DNA of 64,000 nucleotides, taken from positions 33,418,001 to 33,482,000 of the forward strand of contig OX579637.1 in the NCBI GenBank assembly GCA_951230915.1, in the 5' to 3' direction. Shown one piece after another: positions 47,535-58,449 of this stretch. The translations under genes and the position numbers were made by a program. Source of the DNA: Antitrichia curtipendula. Taxonomy: Eukaryota > Streptophyta > Bryopsida > Hypnales > Leucodontaceae. The notes under the pieces are model-generated. The model was not told the origin of the DNA. It worked only from the letters and a program-made list of their open reading frames with translations, and ran no database searches. Positions within the stretch are counted from its first letter, which is position 1, and each line of letters starts with the position of its first letter.

Positions 47535-49442
47535 ATGACGGAAACTCGAGCCCGTAGACTGGCGGTGACCGCACGGACTGTCAGCCCGGTGATTCCGTTC
47601 GATACGGATCGCCATAGAGATTTGCAGGAGGATTTAGAGACCATGGGCTGTGTCGGATTCTTACACCGCCCATGGGACTTGAAGAGTGAAGGAATGATTG
47701 AGGAACTCCTTTACGGAGTTCCCAATCAGTATGAGTTGACGGTGAGGGGCCGCCCGAGAGCGTGGACACAAGAGCTCTGGGTCGGAACGTACTTTGCACT
47801 GAACCGGGGGCATGGATGGACCGGGCGGACGGAGAAGTTCGCGGCAGAAAGATTCCGGAACTCCGCCGACCCAAAGGAGGGGTTTGCAGCGACGGATTGC
47901 GTGTACGCCCGGGATCAGCAACTCTTAGAGTTCCTGATCCCCATCCTGTATCTGGAAAAGCCTAACCGGGTGACCACCACGGTGGCCAACACCATTTTTG
48001 GGGCTTTAGGAAACAGGGTTAACCCGCCCTCAAGACCCGTAAATTGGGGCGGACTTATTCACTTGATTGTGGATAAGTTAGCGAATGGGATTTCAGGACG
48101 GAAGACTAGTCACATTAGCCCGTACTTGTTCCACTTGTACCACCGGATGGAAACCCTGAGCGAACCGGAGCAGCTTATGTACAAGAAAGGGGAAAATCTC
48201 TTCAAGTACGGGCTGAGACCGGAACCGCAACCGGAGGAGCCGGAATCCGAGGAGGAGGACGTTCCGGAGGAAACACAGACCACTCCGGAGAAGGCCGGAA
48301 CCAGTAAGCGGAAGTCCACCGACCGGACAGCGCGAGGGAAACAAGTGGCGGAAGGTTCCGTCCAGCCGGAAAGCCCGCACGAGGAGTTGGATCCAGTCGA
48401 GAACGCCATACATTGGCTGCAAACGACGAGGACGGTGAACGACCGGATGGCAGCAATACTCCAAGACGTTTGCCATTCGTTAGGAGTGAAGGACGAGAGA
48501 GAGATCTTGGCCGCCATCGCACAAAGACCGAATCCGGAAGACGTCAAGGTTTTGTACGATCAGATCCGGAGTCTTCAGGAGGAACGGGATCAGTTCCGGA
48601 GCCAGCACCAGTGGTCGGAACGGGAGATGCACATCGCAAACCGGAAGTCCACGGAAGCGATGGCTCTAGTACGGAAGCTGGGAGAACTGATCGACCTTCC
48701 GGCCAGCACCATCTCGAGGGCCCAACTCTGGAACTCACAGATGGTGGCCCAAGGCCACATTACCGGAACGAAGGTCGTACTCATCCTGACGGATTTTGAG
48801 GCCCGGATGGAGGGAGTGCTGAAGGAGATGCGACAGCTGATTGGAAGCCTCGACCCGAACCTGCTTGACCAAGCAATGTTCGCTGATCTTCCAGGAGGAG
48901 AGTTCCAAGAAACTCATGGAGCCGGAACTTCAACGGGAAAGAGGAATCCAGAAATCCCGACTCACGTGGTCACTTATCCGGAGGTTAAAACGCCAAAAGA
49001 AGCAGGCACGCAGACCACCGTCCAGGAGGGGACAACCGGAAGACAGGCGGCAGTAAACCTGTTTCCGCCTCTCCAGCTGACGGAGACGGAAGCTGAGGCC
49101 ATAGCAGCAGCAAGTGTCCGGAATCCTGCCCGGACCGATCCGGACAGGTTTATGCATATGTAGAACACTCCACCACCAACGAATCCGGGCAACACCGTCA
49201 TTAATTTGACGGAGACAAAGACGACACGGCAGCGACACACGAGGATCGAGGAGCCGCTGGAGATCGAGGAGACGGAAGAGGAATCTGCGGAGTCTCACTC
49301 CCAATCGGATGGGACGGATTCTGATCCGCCTCAGATCCGGACTCGGTCGGCAACGAAGAGGACTCCAGCAAAGGTAACTGCCCGGAAGTCCACTCCAGCG
49401 AATCTTAGGGCCGGACCATCGACAAAGAAGCCCCGCAAATGA
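47535..49442 (+). pseudogene. Gag-like coiled-coil protein ORF (copy 2)
   Basis: The ATG at 47535 opens a frame that runs 542 codons to TAG 49161 (one step from CAG) and on in the same frame to TGA 49440, about 635 codons in all. The N-terminal 220 aa form a conserved domain shared with the 61580 ORF: GVPNQYELTVRGRPRAWTQE, LYLEKPNRVTTTVANTIFGA, SHISPYLFHLYHRME. An acidic Pro/Glu linker (about 48220-48380) follows, then a coiled coil (SLQEERDQFRSQHQ and on) and a second conserved block TKVVLILTDFEARMEGVLKE (about 48770-48829). The tail is Ser/Arg/Lys-rich and ends KKPRK. No CCHC knuckle, protease or RT is present. A gag-like structural protein is my inference from element context; no catalytic motif is seen. 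Confidence 0.75.
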
Positions 49443-50531
49443 CTAGTGCGGGTGGGTGTTTTTTTAGTTAGGATTTTGACTTATTAGTTATTTCCGGAAA
49501 CGGGTAACCCGGACTGTGGGCCCCTAGTTCCGGACTTTTAGGCTGTCAAACGGCTTTCCGGTTTTGCCGGAACGGTTATTAGGACCGTTAGCCGGATTTG
49601 TAGTTGGCCAGGTTTTGTGTGGGCCTTTTGGCCGCTTTTTGTTTGCTTTTAAGGGCAGGCCGGCTTGTTGGCCTGTCATTCCCTTTCTTGTCATTTAATC
49701 GAAGCTTACCGGAAATCAATTTGATCATCTCTTTGCGTATCGCGTTGATGATTGAGTCGTACACTGGTTTGTGAGTGAGAGTGTGTGAGAGGGAGTCCGG
49801 ATTCTTGGGTGACGGATACATATGCTATGACGGAAGAGCTTTAGATGTGTGAATGAGGAGCTGTGCATGGTGCCTTTAAATTGCTGGAACGGTGATCCGG
49901 TGGAAGCCTGTTACGGGTGAGGGTGCGAGTCCAGAAGTCCAGGGAGGATTCCGTACGGAGATAAGCAACCGCCTGAGGAATTATCCCAGCCATCGGAAGG
50001 TCTGCCAACCTCTGGAGCACTCGAGAGATACGAAGTCAGCACTACAATCCGGAAAGTCTGGATCTGTCGTTGTAGTAAGGTGGATCTAACCGGGCCCTGT
50101 GTGACTTACTTTCCGGATACGTCATCTGGAAGATTGTGAGGGTACGGATTCTCCCTTTGCTATTACCGTATAATTCTTGGGTGTTTGTTTTGTTTGTTAC
50201 GGATAGAGAGTGTGAACCAAGAGTGGCGAGTCCCTACCCCTCGGAAAGATCAATAGTGGACCCCCTGAGGGTGAAACAGGGGTATCTAAAACCAGTTACT
50301 TGAGAGAGTTGGAACCGGAATCCGGAATAGGGCAGATCCGGATTGGAATCCGGAAAATACTAGTTTCCGGAAGATAGCAATAGAGTGTACGGATTGCTTG
50401 GGGTGTTTTTGGAAGTGATCCGGATATCCAAAACTTGCAGCAATATACTAGAATTCCCTGGGACGATAACTCGTGTCATCTTACCACATTTTTGTGTTAA
50501 AGATACTTACGCGCTAACTACGCGTGCGACA
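49443..50531 (+). other. 3' non-coding part of copy 2
   Basis: It contains GTCTGGATCTGTCGTTGTAG (about 50057), conserved with 38850 and 58250, GTGTGACTTACTTTCCGGAT (about 50099), and many TCCGGA words that recur throughout this family. No open frame is supported. Confidence 0.7.
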
Positions 50532-52941
50532 TTACCCAGGTTGCCATAAAATCTCACTAAAAATTAGACTAGCTTGTTTTATGTTAATAATGCGCTCCGT
50601 GAAGTTTTGCGACATTCCGATAGCAGCAAGTACCCGAACCAGCGAGATTCCTCGAGAATTAATCACGTGGCGGGGTCCCCGACGCGTTGACCGGCATCCC
50701 GGGACCATACGATGGCGAAACAAAGTCAACCAAGAGTCTTTTCCGACTCCCTCACACCTACCGGAGACCCTAAGCTATTTACATGTCTCAAAATAGGAAA
50801 CCCCCAAGATCTAGGATTTTACCACGGTTTAGTTTTTAAACTAAATTAGCCTACGATGGTTTTTTGTCCTTGGTACGGGAGGTAGGGGGTTCTTGGACTA
50901 AACACGGCAATCTGGAGCCAATGGCGCAATCCGTTTGACAATTGGAGTAAAACTCCAAAAGTTAGGAGGTTGGTCCAGCGTAGATAGGTAAAAGTAGTTT
51001 TTTAGGGATTAGGATGAAAATCTTTGAAGATGAGGATGAAAATCCAAGTTGATAAGGTTACTTTAGAGCTCTTGAGGGGAAGGTGGGGCCTTGGAAACCT
51101 ATTTAAGGTCCCCATTTTTCTCTCAAGAACACCCCCAATACTTGTTTTGGGTTCGTGGGTCCAAGTTATCTTGGAATTTTTGGCGTTTAGGCCAAGAAAA
51201 CCTCTACGGTGTTTTTGGAGCACTTTTGGCTCCCTTTGTTGTTCTATTTCAAGCTTTCTTTGAAGGTCCTTTTGGGTCTTTCTACCTTATCTTGCATCCT
51301 TGTTGTGAGTTGAACGGGTCTCCCCTATACTTGTGTGACTTTTTATGCCTTATACTAATCCTAAAGTCACCCCCCATCATACCTTGGCGATGCCGCTTTG
51401 GAGGGCCTTTAGTATATGATATTTTACCCGTAATCATTGACCTTGTGTGCATGTGTGCCCCCGTATTGAGTCCTAACTAGAATTGTCTTTTTCGTTGTTG
51501 GTTGTGAGTGGGCCCCACCCCCCGAGGAACGGCGAAGCTTTGAACCTGTGACCAGTCCCAGTCCTAAAGTACGTGTTAAAAACAAGCTTTAGACGGCGGA
51601 GCTTTGAACGCAGGGGTATCATAAGTCCTAAAGTTGGTGTTAAAACCAATTCTACGGCAAAGCTTTGAACTCCTATGTACGTTCGTTCCAAAGTCTAGAG
51701 TCTGAGACGTTCTCGGAAAAAACCAAGGTTTAGCGTCCGAGATTAAGTCTAAGTTTAAAAGTCACCCCACCCCTTGTGAGCCGGCGTCCGTAAAACAAGA
51801 AACTACACCAAAAACCGGAGAGAATTTACCAAAAATCCGATTTAGAATTGCTTGGGTGGGTTCCCTTAAGGAACCTAAAAAAATAGATTCAGTTGCTAGG
51901 GGGTCGGGACAGGTCGCTAAGGGTCCAGCAGTCGCTGGGGAGTCGGGGTGAGTCGCTGGGAGTCGAGAAGCAGTCGCTGGGGTCTGGGCAGGTCGCAAAG
52001 GGGTCTAAGCAGTCGCTGGGGGTCTGGCAGGTCGCAAGGGGGTCTAAGCAGTCGCTGGAGGTCTGGCAGGTCGCAAGGGGGTCTGGGCCAGTCGTTGGGG
52101 AGTCGGGACGGTCGCTAGGGGGTCTGGGCAGGTCGCAAGGGGGGTCTAGGCAGGTCGCTGGAGATTGGGAGCAATCGCTGGGGGTCTAGGCAGCGTTGGT
52201 CCAGGGAGTCCAGGGCTTGGGTGAAGATTGGGGAGAGAGAAAAAAAGAAAGGTTGGAATTAGTGGGGATTAGGGGGAGGTTAAAGGGTTGAAGTCAAGGA
52301 AAATACTCAAACACAAAAGGAAGGAGAATAGGGGGAAGGAGAAAGAAAGGATAAGTCGCACCTCCATACCTGCATCAAACAACTCTCAACTCTCACTACA
52401 ATCACACCTACACACAATGGAGGGAGGTTAGTGAGTCATAGAATTAAATAGGAGAAGGGGGAGAGAGACGATAAATAGTGCCCTAGGCTTAGCTAAATAG
52501 GTGTTAGAAGGGAAATCTCGAGAATTCATAGTGACCATTAAGAGGTAGGATTAGGATGACACGAAGACAAGGTTGTGTAAGAGGTTAGGAGGGACATTAA
52601 AACTTCTTGGGGTTTGAATCTATAGTTGTAAGACACCCCATCAAAGCTTAGGTGGAATAGTGTTAGTGTAGAAAGAGAGAAAGGGAAAGTAAAGGAGAAG
52701 GAAAGAAGGAGGAAGGGAAAGAAAGAGGTTAGATCACACGGGATCCACAATTTTTTACAACATAAGCAGTAAATTTGGGGAAAAATTCCCACGAACCAAG
52801 GACCACCATGGAGTATGGAAATGGGCGCACGGATGTGGACAAGCGCATTTCCGACACCGATAGTGACAAAGTAAGTCCTTGAATCAAAACTTGGTGTTTT
52901 TCCTTATTAGTATTGATTCTTTCTTCCTTAATTAGCCTGTT
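50532..52941. repeat. Palindrome left arm, inner part
   Basis: Reverse complement of 53757-56169 with very few differences (for example at 50641). It continues 46432-47117 once the insertion is removed. It holds three CGGCGAAGCTTTGAAC-type words at 51530, 51594 and 51655 and a 39-bp minisatellite. Open frames are mirrored exactly in the other arm; none shows motifs, so I call none a gene. Confidence 0.93.
51890..52200. repeat. GTCGCTGG/39-bp minisatellite, left arm
   Basis: Tandem units alternate GCAGTCGCTGGGGGTCTGG and CAGGTCGCAAGGGGGTCTA, giving a 39-bp (13-codon) higher unit that is clearest at 51965-52085. Flanking units are 19-20 bp with more variation. An open frame through it (QSLGVWQVARGSK repeats) exists only because 39 is a multiple of three. 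The exact mirror is at 54500-54810. Confidence 0.85.
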
Positions 52942-52974
52942 CAAGTGAATAGTGACCCAGGATAAGTCAAGATA
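52942..52974. other. Short unique spacer
   Basis: Sequence just beyond the point where the right arm runs into the assembly gap. The palindrome may continue here, but the partner is hidden by Ns. Confidence 0.4.
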
Positions 52975-53320
52975 AAAATTTAGAGTTAAAAGTAGGAGTA
53001 CAAATTTAGAGTTAAATTTAGGAGCAAATCTTTAGAGTTAAATTTAGGAGTAAAAATCTAGAGTTAAATATTAGGAGTAAAAATTTGGAGTTAAATTTAG
53101 GAATAAAAATTTAGAGTTGAATATTTGGAGTAAAAATTTGGAGTTAAATTTAGGAATAAAAATTTGGAGTTAAATTTAGGACTAAAAATTCAAAGTTAAA
53201 TTTAAGAGTAAAAATCTACAGTTAATTATTAGGAGTAAAAATTTGGAGCTAAATTTAGGAGTAAAAATCCGGAGTTAAATTTAGGAGTAAAAGTCTAGAA
53301 TTATATTTAGAAGTTAGGAA
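52975..53320. repeat. AT-rich tandem repeat of about 27 bp
   Basis: More than ten degenerate units of the form AAATTTAGGAGTAAAAATT-GGAGTT with length variation of one or two bases. It sits in the spacer between the arms, next to the assembly gap. Confidence 0.85.
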
Positions 53321-53556
53321 TTAGAGGAAAAAATTAAGCTTAGGGTTAGCCGTAAGGTTGAAACTTCTGAGAGAAGTGTCAAACTTCCAAAAATAGTCTT
53401 CAATACTCATGGAAGGAACGTAAAGGTTCCTCGCTCACGTAGTTAGGGATGTTAGAAATGACGCCAACTACCCAGCCAACCCTATGCATAGGATAGACAG
53501 TTAGGGAGTTAGGAATTATCAATCACCTTTGCTCATCACAGTCAGCTTGTTAGTTA
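53321..53556. other. Unique spacer before assembly gap
   Basis: No open frame, repeat or motif is supported. It ends at the N run. Confidence 0.4.
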
Positions 53557-53756
53557 NNNNNNNNNNNNNNNNNNNNNNNNNNNNNNNNNNNNNNNNNNNN
53601 NNNNNNNNNNNNNNNNNNNNNNNNNNNNNNNNNNNNNNNNNNNNNNNNNNNNNNNNNNNNNNNNNNNNNNNNNNNNNNNNNNNNNNNNNNNNNNNNNNNN
53701 NNNNNNNNNNNNNNNNNNNNNNNNNNNNNNNNNNNNNNNNNNNNNNNNNNNNNNNN
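53557..53756. other. Assembly gap, 200 N
   Basis: Exactly 200 Ns, a conventional placeholder for a gap of unknown size. The right palindrome arm begins at the first base after it, so the true centre of the palindrome is unresolved. Confidence 0.99.
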
Positions 53757-56700
53757 AACAGGCTAATTAAGGAAGAAAGAATCAATACTAATAAGGAAAA
53801 ACACCAAGTTTTGATTCAAGGACTTACTTTGTCACTATCGGTGTCGGAAATGCGCTTGTCCACATCCGTGCGCCCATTTCCATACTCCATGGTGGTCCTT
53901 GGTTCGTGGGAATTTTTCCCCAAATTTACTGCTTATGTTGTAAAAAATTGTGGATCCCGTGTGATCTAACCTCTTTCTTTCCCTTCCTCCTTCTTTCCTT
54001 CTCCTTTACTTTCCCTTTCTCTCTTTCTACACTAACACTATTCCACCTAAGCTTTGATGGGGTGTCTTACAACTATAGATTCAAACCCCAAGAAGTTTTA
54101 ATGTCCCTCCTAACCTCTTACACAACCTTGTCTTCGTGTCATCCTAATCCTACCTCTTAATGGTCACTATGAATTCTCGAGATTTCCCTTCTAACACCTA
54201 TTTAGCTAAGCCTAGGGCACTATTTATCGTCTCTCTCCCCCTTCTCCTATTTAATTCTATGACTCACTAACCTCCCTCCATTGTGTGTAGGTGTGATTGT
54301 AGTGAGAGTTGAGAGTTGTTTGATGCAGGTATGGAGGTGCGACTTATCCTTTCTTTCTCCTTCCCCCTATTCTCCTTCCTTTTGTGTTTGAGTATTTTCC
54401 TTGACTTCAACCCTTTAACCTCCCCCTAATCCCCACTAATTCCAACCTTTCTTTTTTTCTCTCTCCCCAATCTTCACCCAAGCCCTGGACTCCCTGGACC
54501 AACGCTGCCTAGACCCCCAGCGATTGCTCCCAATCTCCAGCGACCTGCCTAGACCCCCCTTGCGACCTGCCCAGACCCCCTAGCGACCGTCCCGACTCCC
54601 CAACGACTGGCCCAGACCCCCTTGCGACCTGCCAGACCTCCAGCGACTGCTTAGACCCCCTTGCGACCTGCCAGACCCCCAGCGACTGCTTAGACCCCTT
54701 TGCGACCTGCCCAGACCCCAGCGACTGCTTCTCGACTCCCAGCGACTCACCCCGACTCCCCAGCGACTGCTGGACCCTTAGCGACCTGTCCCGACCCCCT
54801 AGCAACTGAATCTATTTTTTTAGGTTCCTTAAGGGAACCCACCCAAGCAATTCTAAATCGGATTTTTGGTAAATTCTCTCCGGTTTTTGGTGTAGTTTCT
54901 TGTTTTACGGACGCCGGCTCACAAGGGGTGGGGTGACTTTTAAACTTAGACTTAATCTCGGACGCTAAACCTTGGTTTTTTCCGAGAACGTCTCAGACTC
55001 TAGACTTTGGAACGAACGTACATAGGAGTTCAAAGCTTTGCCGTAGAATTGGTTTTAACACCAACTTTAGGACTTATGATACCCCTGCGTTCAAAGCTCC
55101 GCCGTCTAAAGCTTGTTTTTAACACGTACTTTAGGACTGGGACTGGTCACAGGTTCAAAGCTTCGCCGTTCCTCGGGGGGTGGGGCCCACTCACAACCAA
55201 CAACGAAAAAGACAATTCTAGTTAGGACTCAATACGGGGGCACACATGCACACAAGGTCAATGATTACGGGTAAAATATCATATACTAAAGGCCCTCCAA
55301 AGCGGCATCGCCAAGGTATGATGGGGGGTGACTTTAGGATTAGTATAAGGCATAAAAAGTCACACAAGTATAGGGGAGACCCGTTCAACTCACAACAAGG
55401 ATGCAAGATAAGGTAGAAAGACCCAAAAGGACCTTCAAAGAAAGCTTGAAATAGAACAACAAAGGGAGCCAAAAGTGCTCCAAAAACACCGTAGAGGTTT
55501 TCTTGGCCTAAACGCCAAAAATTCCAAGATAACTTGGACCCACGAACCCAAAACAAGTATTGGGGGTGTTCTTGAGAGAAAAATGGGGACCTTAAATAGG
55601 TTTCCAAGGCCCCACCTTCCCCTCAAGAGCTCTAAAGTAACCTTATCAACTTGGATTTTCATCCTCATCTTCAAAGATTTTCATCCTAATCCCTAAAAAA
55701 CTACTTTTACCTATCTACGCTGGACCAACCTCCTAACTTTTGGAGTTTTACTCCAATTGTCAAACGGATTGCGCCATTGGCTCCAGATTGCCGTGTTTAG
55801 TCCAAGAACCCCCTACCTCCCGTACCAAGGACAAAAAACCATCGTAGGCTAATTTAGTTTAAAAACTAAACCGTGGTAAAATCCTAGATCTTGGGGGTTT
55901 CCTATTTTGAGACATGTAAATAGCTTAGGGTCTCCGGTAGGTGTGAGGGAGTCGGAAAAGACTCTTGGTTGACTTTGTTTCGCCATCGTATGGTCCCGGG
56001 ATGCCGGTCAACGCGTCGGGGACCCCGCCACGTGATTAATTCTCGAGGAATCTCGCCGGTTCGGGTACTTGCTGCTATCGGAATGTCGCAAAACTTCACG
56101 GAGCGCATTATTAACATAAAACAAGCTAGTCTAATTTTTAGTGAGATTTTATGGCAACCTGGGTAATTTCCATGAAATTCCCGTTGGAGGTTACCAAGGT
56201 TGACCACCCGCAAAAGGTTCTTCTGCAAGTTGGAAGATGTCGGGATTTTTCACAGGACCTCTCATGGGGTCACATGAAAGATGTGCATGTGCGTTTCCGT
56301 ACCTGGCACAATTGGTCAATGGAGATGAATTGGCCATCTCCTTGAGTTTATCGATGGTGCGGGAATCTCTTGGTGAATCGATTTTGTTGTTGGACTCCTG
56401 GCATAGGATTTACCGTAGGACACCATCCTTGGGCTGTAGATTCCTTCACGGGCCCGGTCTTGCGTCAGTGGCTCTTGCATGCTAATAATCGGGGTTTGGA
56501 GAATTTCTAAACCTAACTCTAGGACCCGACCTAGTGGCCTCGTTGTAGATCCTTCGGACCAACTTAGCCATGAATTGCCACATTCATGGTGGGATTTAGC
56601 CCTCTTGGGCCTATGTGACTTGAACCCTACAAATCTAACCGTTTCGTTCTTTCTACCTATTTTTGGGCCCGGTTTGGTGGGATTCTAAGTCTAAACACAA

Positions 56701-56848
56701 ATCTAGACCAAATACTATAATGGGTATGGTACAACCGTATTTTGGTTCTACACTCTTTTTATGGCTTCTTGTATATTTTTCTTAACTTTAAATTGCAAAT
56801 TTCCAAAAAAATAATTCTACGAGTCGCAAGTGACAAATTGGGAGCTCA
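53757..56848. repeat. Palindrome right arm with empty insertion site
   Basis: Uninterrupted reverse complement of 46432-47117 joined to 50532-52941. It contains the intact pre-insertion site at about 56160-56175 with a single TTACC. It ends at GGGAGCTCACA near 56848, where the truncated copy 3 of the gag-like element takes over. No gene is supported. Confidence 0.93.
54500..54810. repeat. 39-bp minisatellite, right arm
   Basis: Mirror image of the minisatellite at 51890-52200, with the same units in reverse complement and the same order of variants, so the arms have not diverged in repeat number. Confidence 0.85.
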
Positions 56849-58449
56849 CAAGTTGGGATCCAAGATTGTTTCCGTCTTAGTAGATTATAGAATTAAGATG
56901 GAGACGACTTACTAGAAATGAGGGCTTTTATGCAGGAGGTTGGTCTAAAACTAGAAAAGGGGAAATGATATGTCCGGGTGACGGAAGCGGCTCTTTTTAA
57001 GATATTCCCAACACTCTCTTCGCCTGCATTATGGGGGCAGAAAGACAAGGGCGCCATGAAGACTCCGCAGTCTTCATGACCAGCCATCCAAGTTGATTCT
57101 GGAATCAAAAATGGATTTATACCTGGATCCCAGACTAGAAGCTAGTCCCGGATTGTAGAAGGAGACTTGGATACACCAAAGAACAAGGTTTCCGGTCTTC
57201 CTCCGAAGGTGACAAGTACGGTGAAGCAGAAGGTGACTAAAAAGCAAGCAAGGGAGTTGACTCTTTCCACCGAGTTGGAATCAAAGGAAGAAGTGTCTCT
57301 AGAGACTACGGAGAATGAAGGCAGCACAGCTGAATCAAAAGAAGAATCCAAACCAGAACTTGTCTCTCCTCTGTGCAGAAAAGATATAGGGAAGAATCAA
57401 ACTCCAAACAAAGGCAAGGTGACACGTGTTACCAAGGCCTCAACCAGCAAGAAGTAGCCAACTTGGAGGGAAACGGCAAAACAAGTGGAAGAACCTCCAA
57501 AGCGGCTGAAGAAGATTTAGTGGTAGTTAATTTTAGGAGCAGAAGTAGGTAGACAAAGAAAACTAAAGTTTTTGAACTTAGGAAGTTACTTACTAGTTGC
57601 TTTTGATTGTGATGAACTTGGACTTCCGAATCCGGATTTTGCAGATCTGAGATCCACTTTTTGCGGAATTGGCCGCATAGTAGGAAGTCAACATTTTTTA
57701 GATTAGGGAATGAAATGTGTCATTCTCTAGGCCTTAGTTTATTCTTTTGGGGACCTTTAGGGTTCCCCGGAGGTTGGTTATTTAGGGGCTGAAGTTAGAT
57801 TGATGCCCTAGGTGTTTTTATGCTTTTGTTTTCTTTTATTCAAGCAAATTGATTTTACAGAATTCCACTCCAATGCGTTGAGTTGATCACTTGGTGCTAT
57901 GAGGGTATGCCGGCAATGCTAGAACTATTGTTTAGATCGGGTAGCTGGGTTTGCTGAATGGAAAAGAGAGAGTAACCCCTGAATTCTGTCTGATCCGGTT
58001 CCTCGAGCTTTAGTGAGTTGATTGGAAAACTACGTGTACTAGATGGGAGCATTTGTTTGGGTTTGTTTTCTGGAAACTTCTATGGGGAATAACCACTCTT
58101 AGACTGGGTACAATCCGAGTGAACATCCAGATGTATGTTAATTGATCGACTGATGAGGTTCCACTACAACCAGAAGTGGTGGTGAGCAAAGGGGTAGGAG
58201 TTGTCTAGTTATCCAGTTACCAATCTCGGCCAAAGAAACTCAGATTGGATAAGTCTTTCGTTGTACTAAGTTGGGATCATAGGGATTTCCTGTGTGACCT
58301 GTTAGTCCGGATTACTTTCTGGATCTATTGTAAAGAAATTCTTGCATCCTATTTTCTTTGTCGTTTTATTATTTTCTTTAAGTGTAACTTCAGTCATTTT
58401 AATCTCTAGAACCCAATAGGAAGATTAATGCTTCCTTGTGCTACGATAA
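56849..58449 (+). mobile_element. Copy 3 of gag-like element, 3' part
   Basis: It shares GATCTGAGATCCACTTTTTG (about 57644), GGGGACCTTTAGGGTT (about 57751) and the GTCTTTCGTTGTACTAAG block (about 58252) with copy 1, and ends ..TGCTTCCTTGTGCTACGATA at 58449. The 5' end is lost: only the last part of the ORF remains, and 56849-57145 is of unclear origin. Of the other three copies it is most like copy 1. Confidence 0.7.
57146..57520 (+). pseudogene. C-terminal remnant of gag-like ORF (copy 3)
   Basis: A Ser/Glu/Lys/Thr-rich tail (LESKEEVSLETTENEGSTAE) and a Lys/Thr-rich segment lead to TAG 57455. The frame continues as PTWRETAKQVEEPPKRLKKI to TAG 57518. The internal TAG is one step from CAG. 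The closing PPKRLKK matches SPKRLRK of copy 1 and KKPRK of copy 2. Confidence 0.6.

Larger units (their letters stand above)
47118..50531 (+). mobile_element. Copy 2 of gag-like element, complete, 3414 bp
   Basis: The element starts TGTAACGTTACGG and ends GCGTGCGACA, flanked by 5-bp TTACC duplications, as an LTR or LTR-type element would be. Its two ends show neither a direct duplication (no LTR pair) nor an inverted repeat beyond TGT/ACA. It carries a TATA box at 47392, a gag-like ORF from 47535 and about 1.1 kb of 3' non-coding DNA. It could be a solo LTR that contains an ORF, or a non-autonomous element mobilised in trans. The insertion is younger than the palindrome, or allele-specific, because the right arm is empty. 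Confidence 0.85.

Noticed and set aside
47118..50531. DNA transposon with terminal inverted repeats
   Set aside because: Beyond TGT/ACA the ends do not pair, and a 5-bp duplication with TG..CA suits LTR-type integration.
51024..51480. Mirrored frames in palindrome arms (also 55218-55674) as duplicated genes
   Set aside because: Conserved only because the arms are almost identical; no motif, no codon bias, and many overlapping alternatives.
51893..52189. 98-codon repeat protein (13-aa repeats)
   Set aside because: A 39-bp minisatellite is necessarily open in some frame; flanks have no start context or coding continuation.
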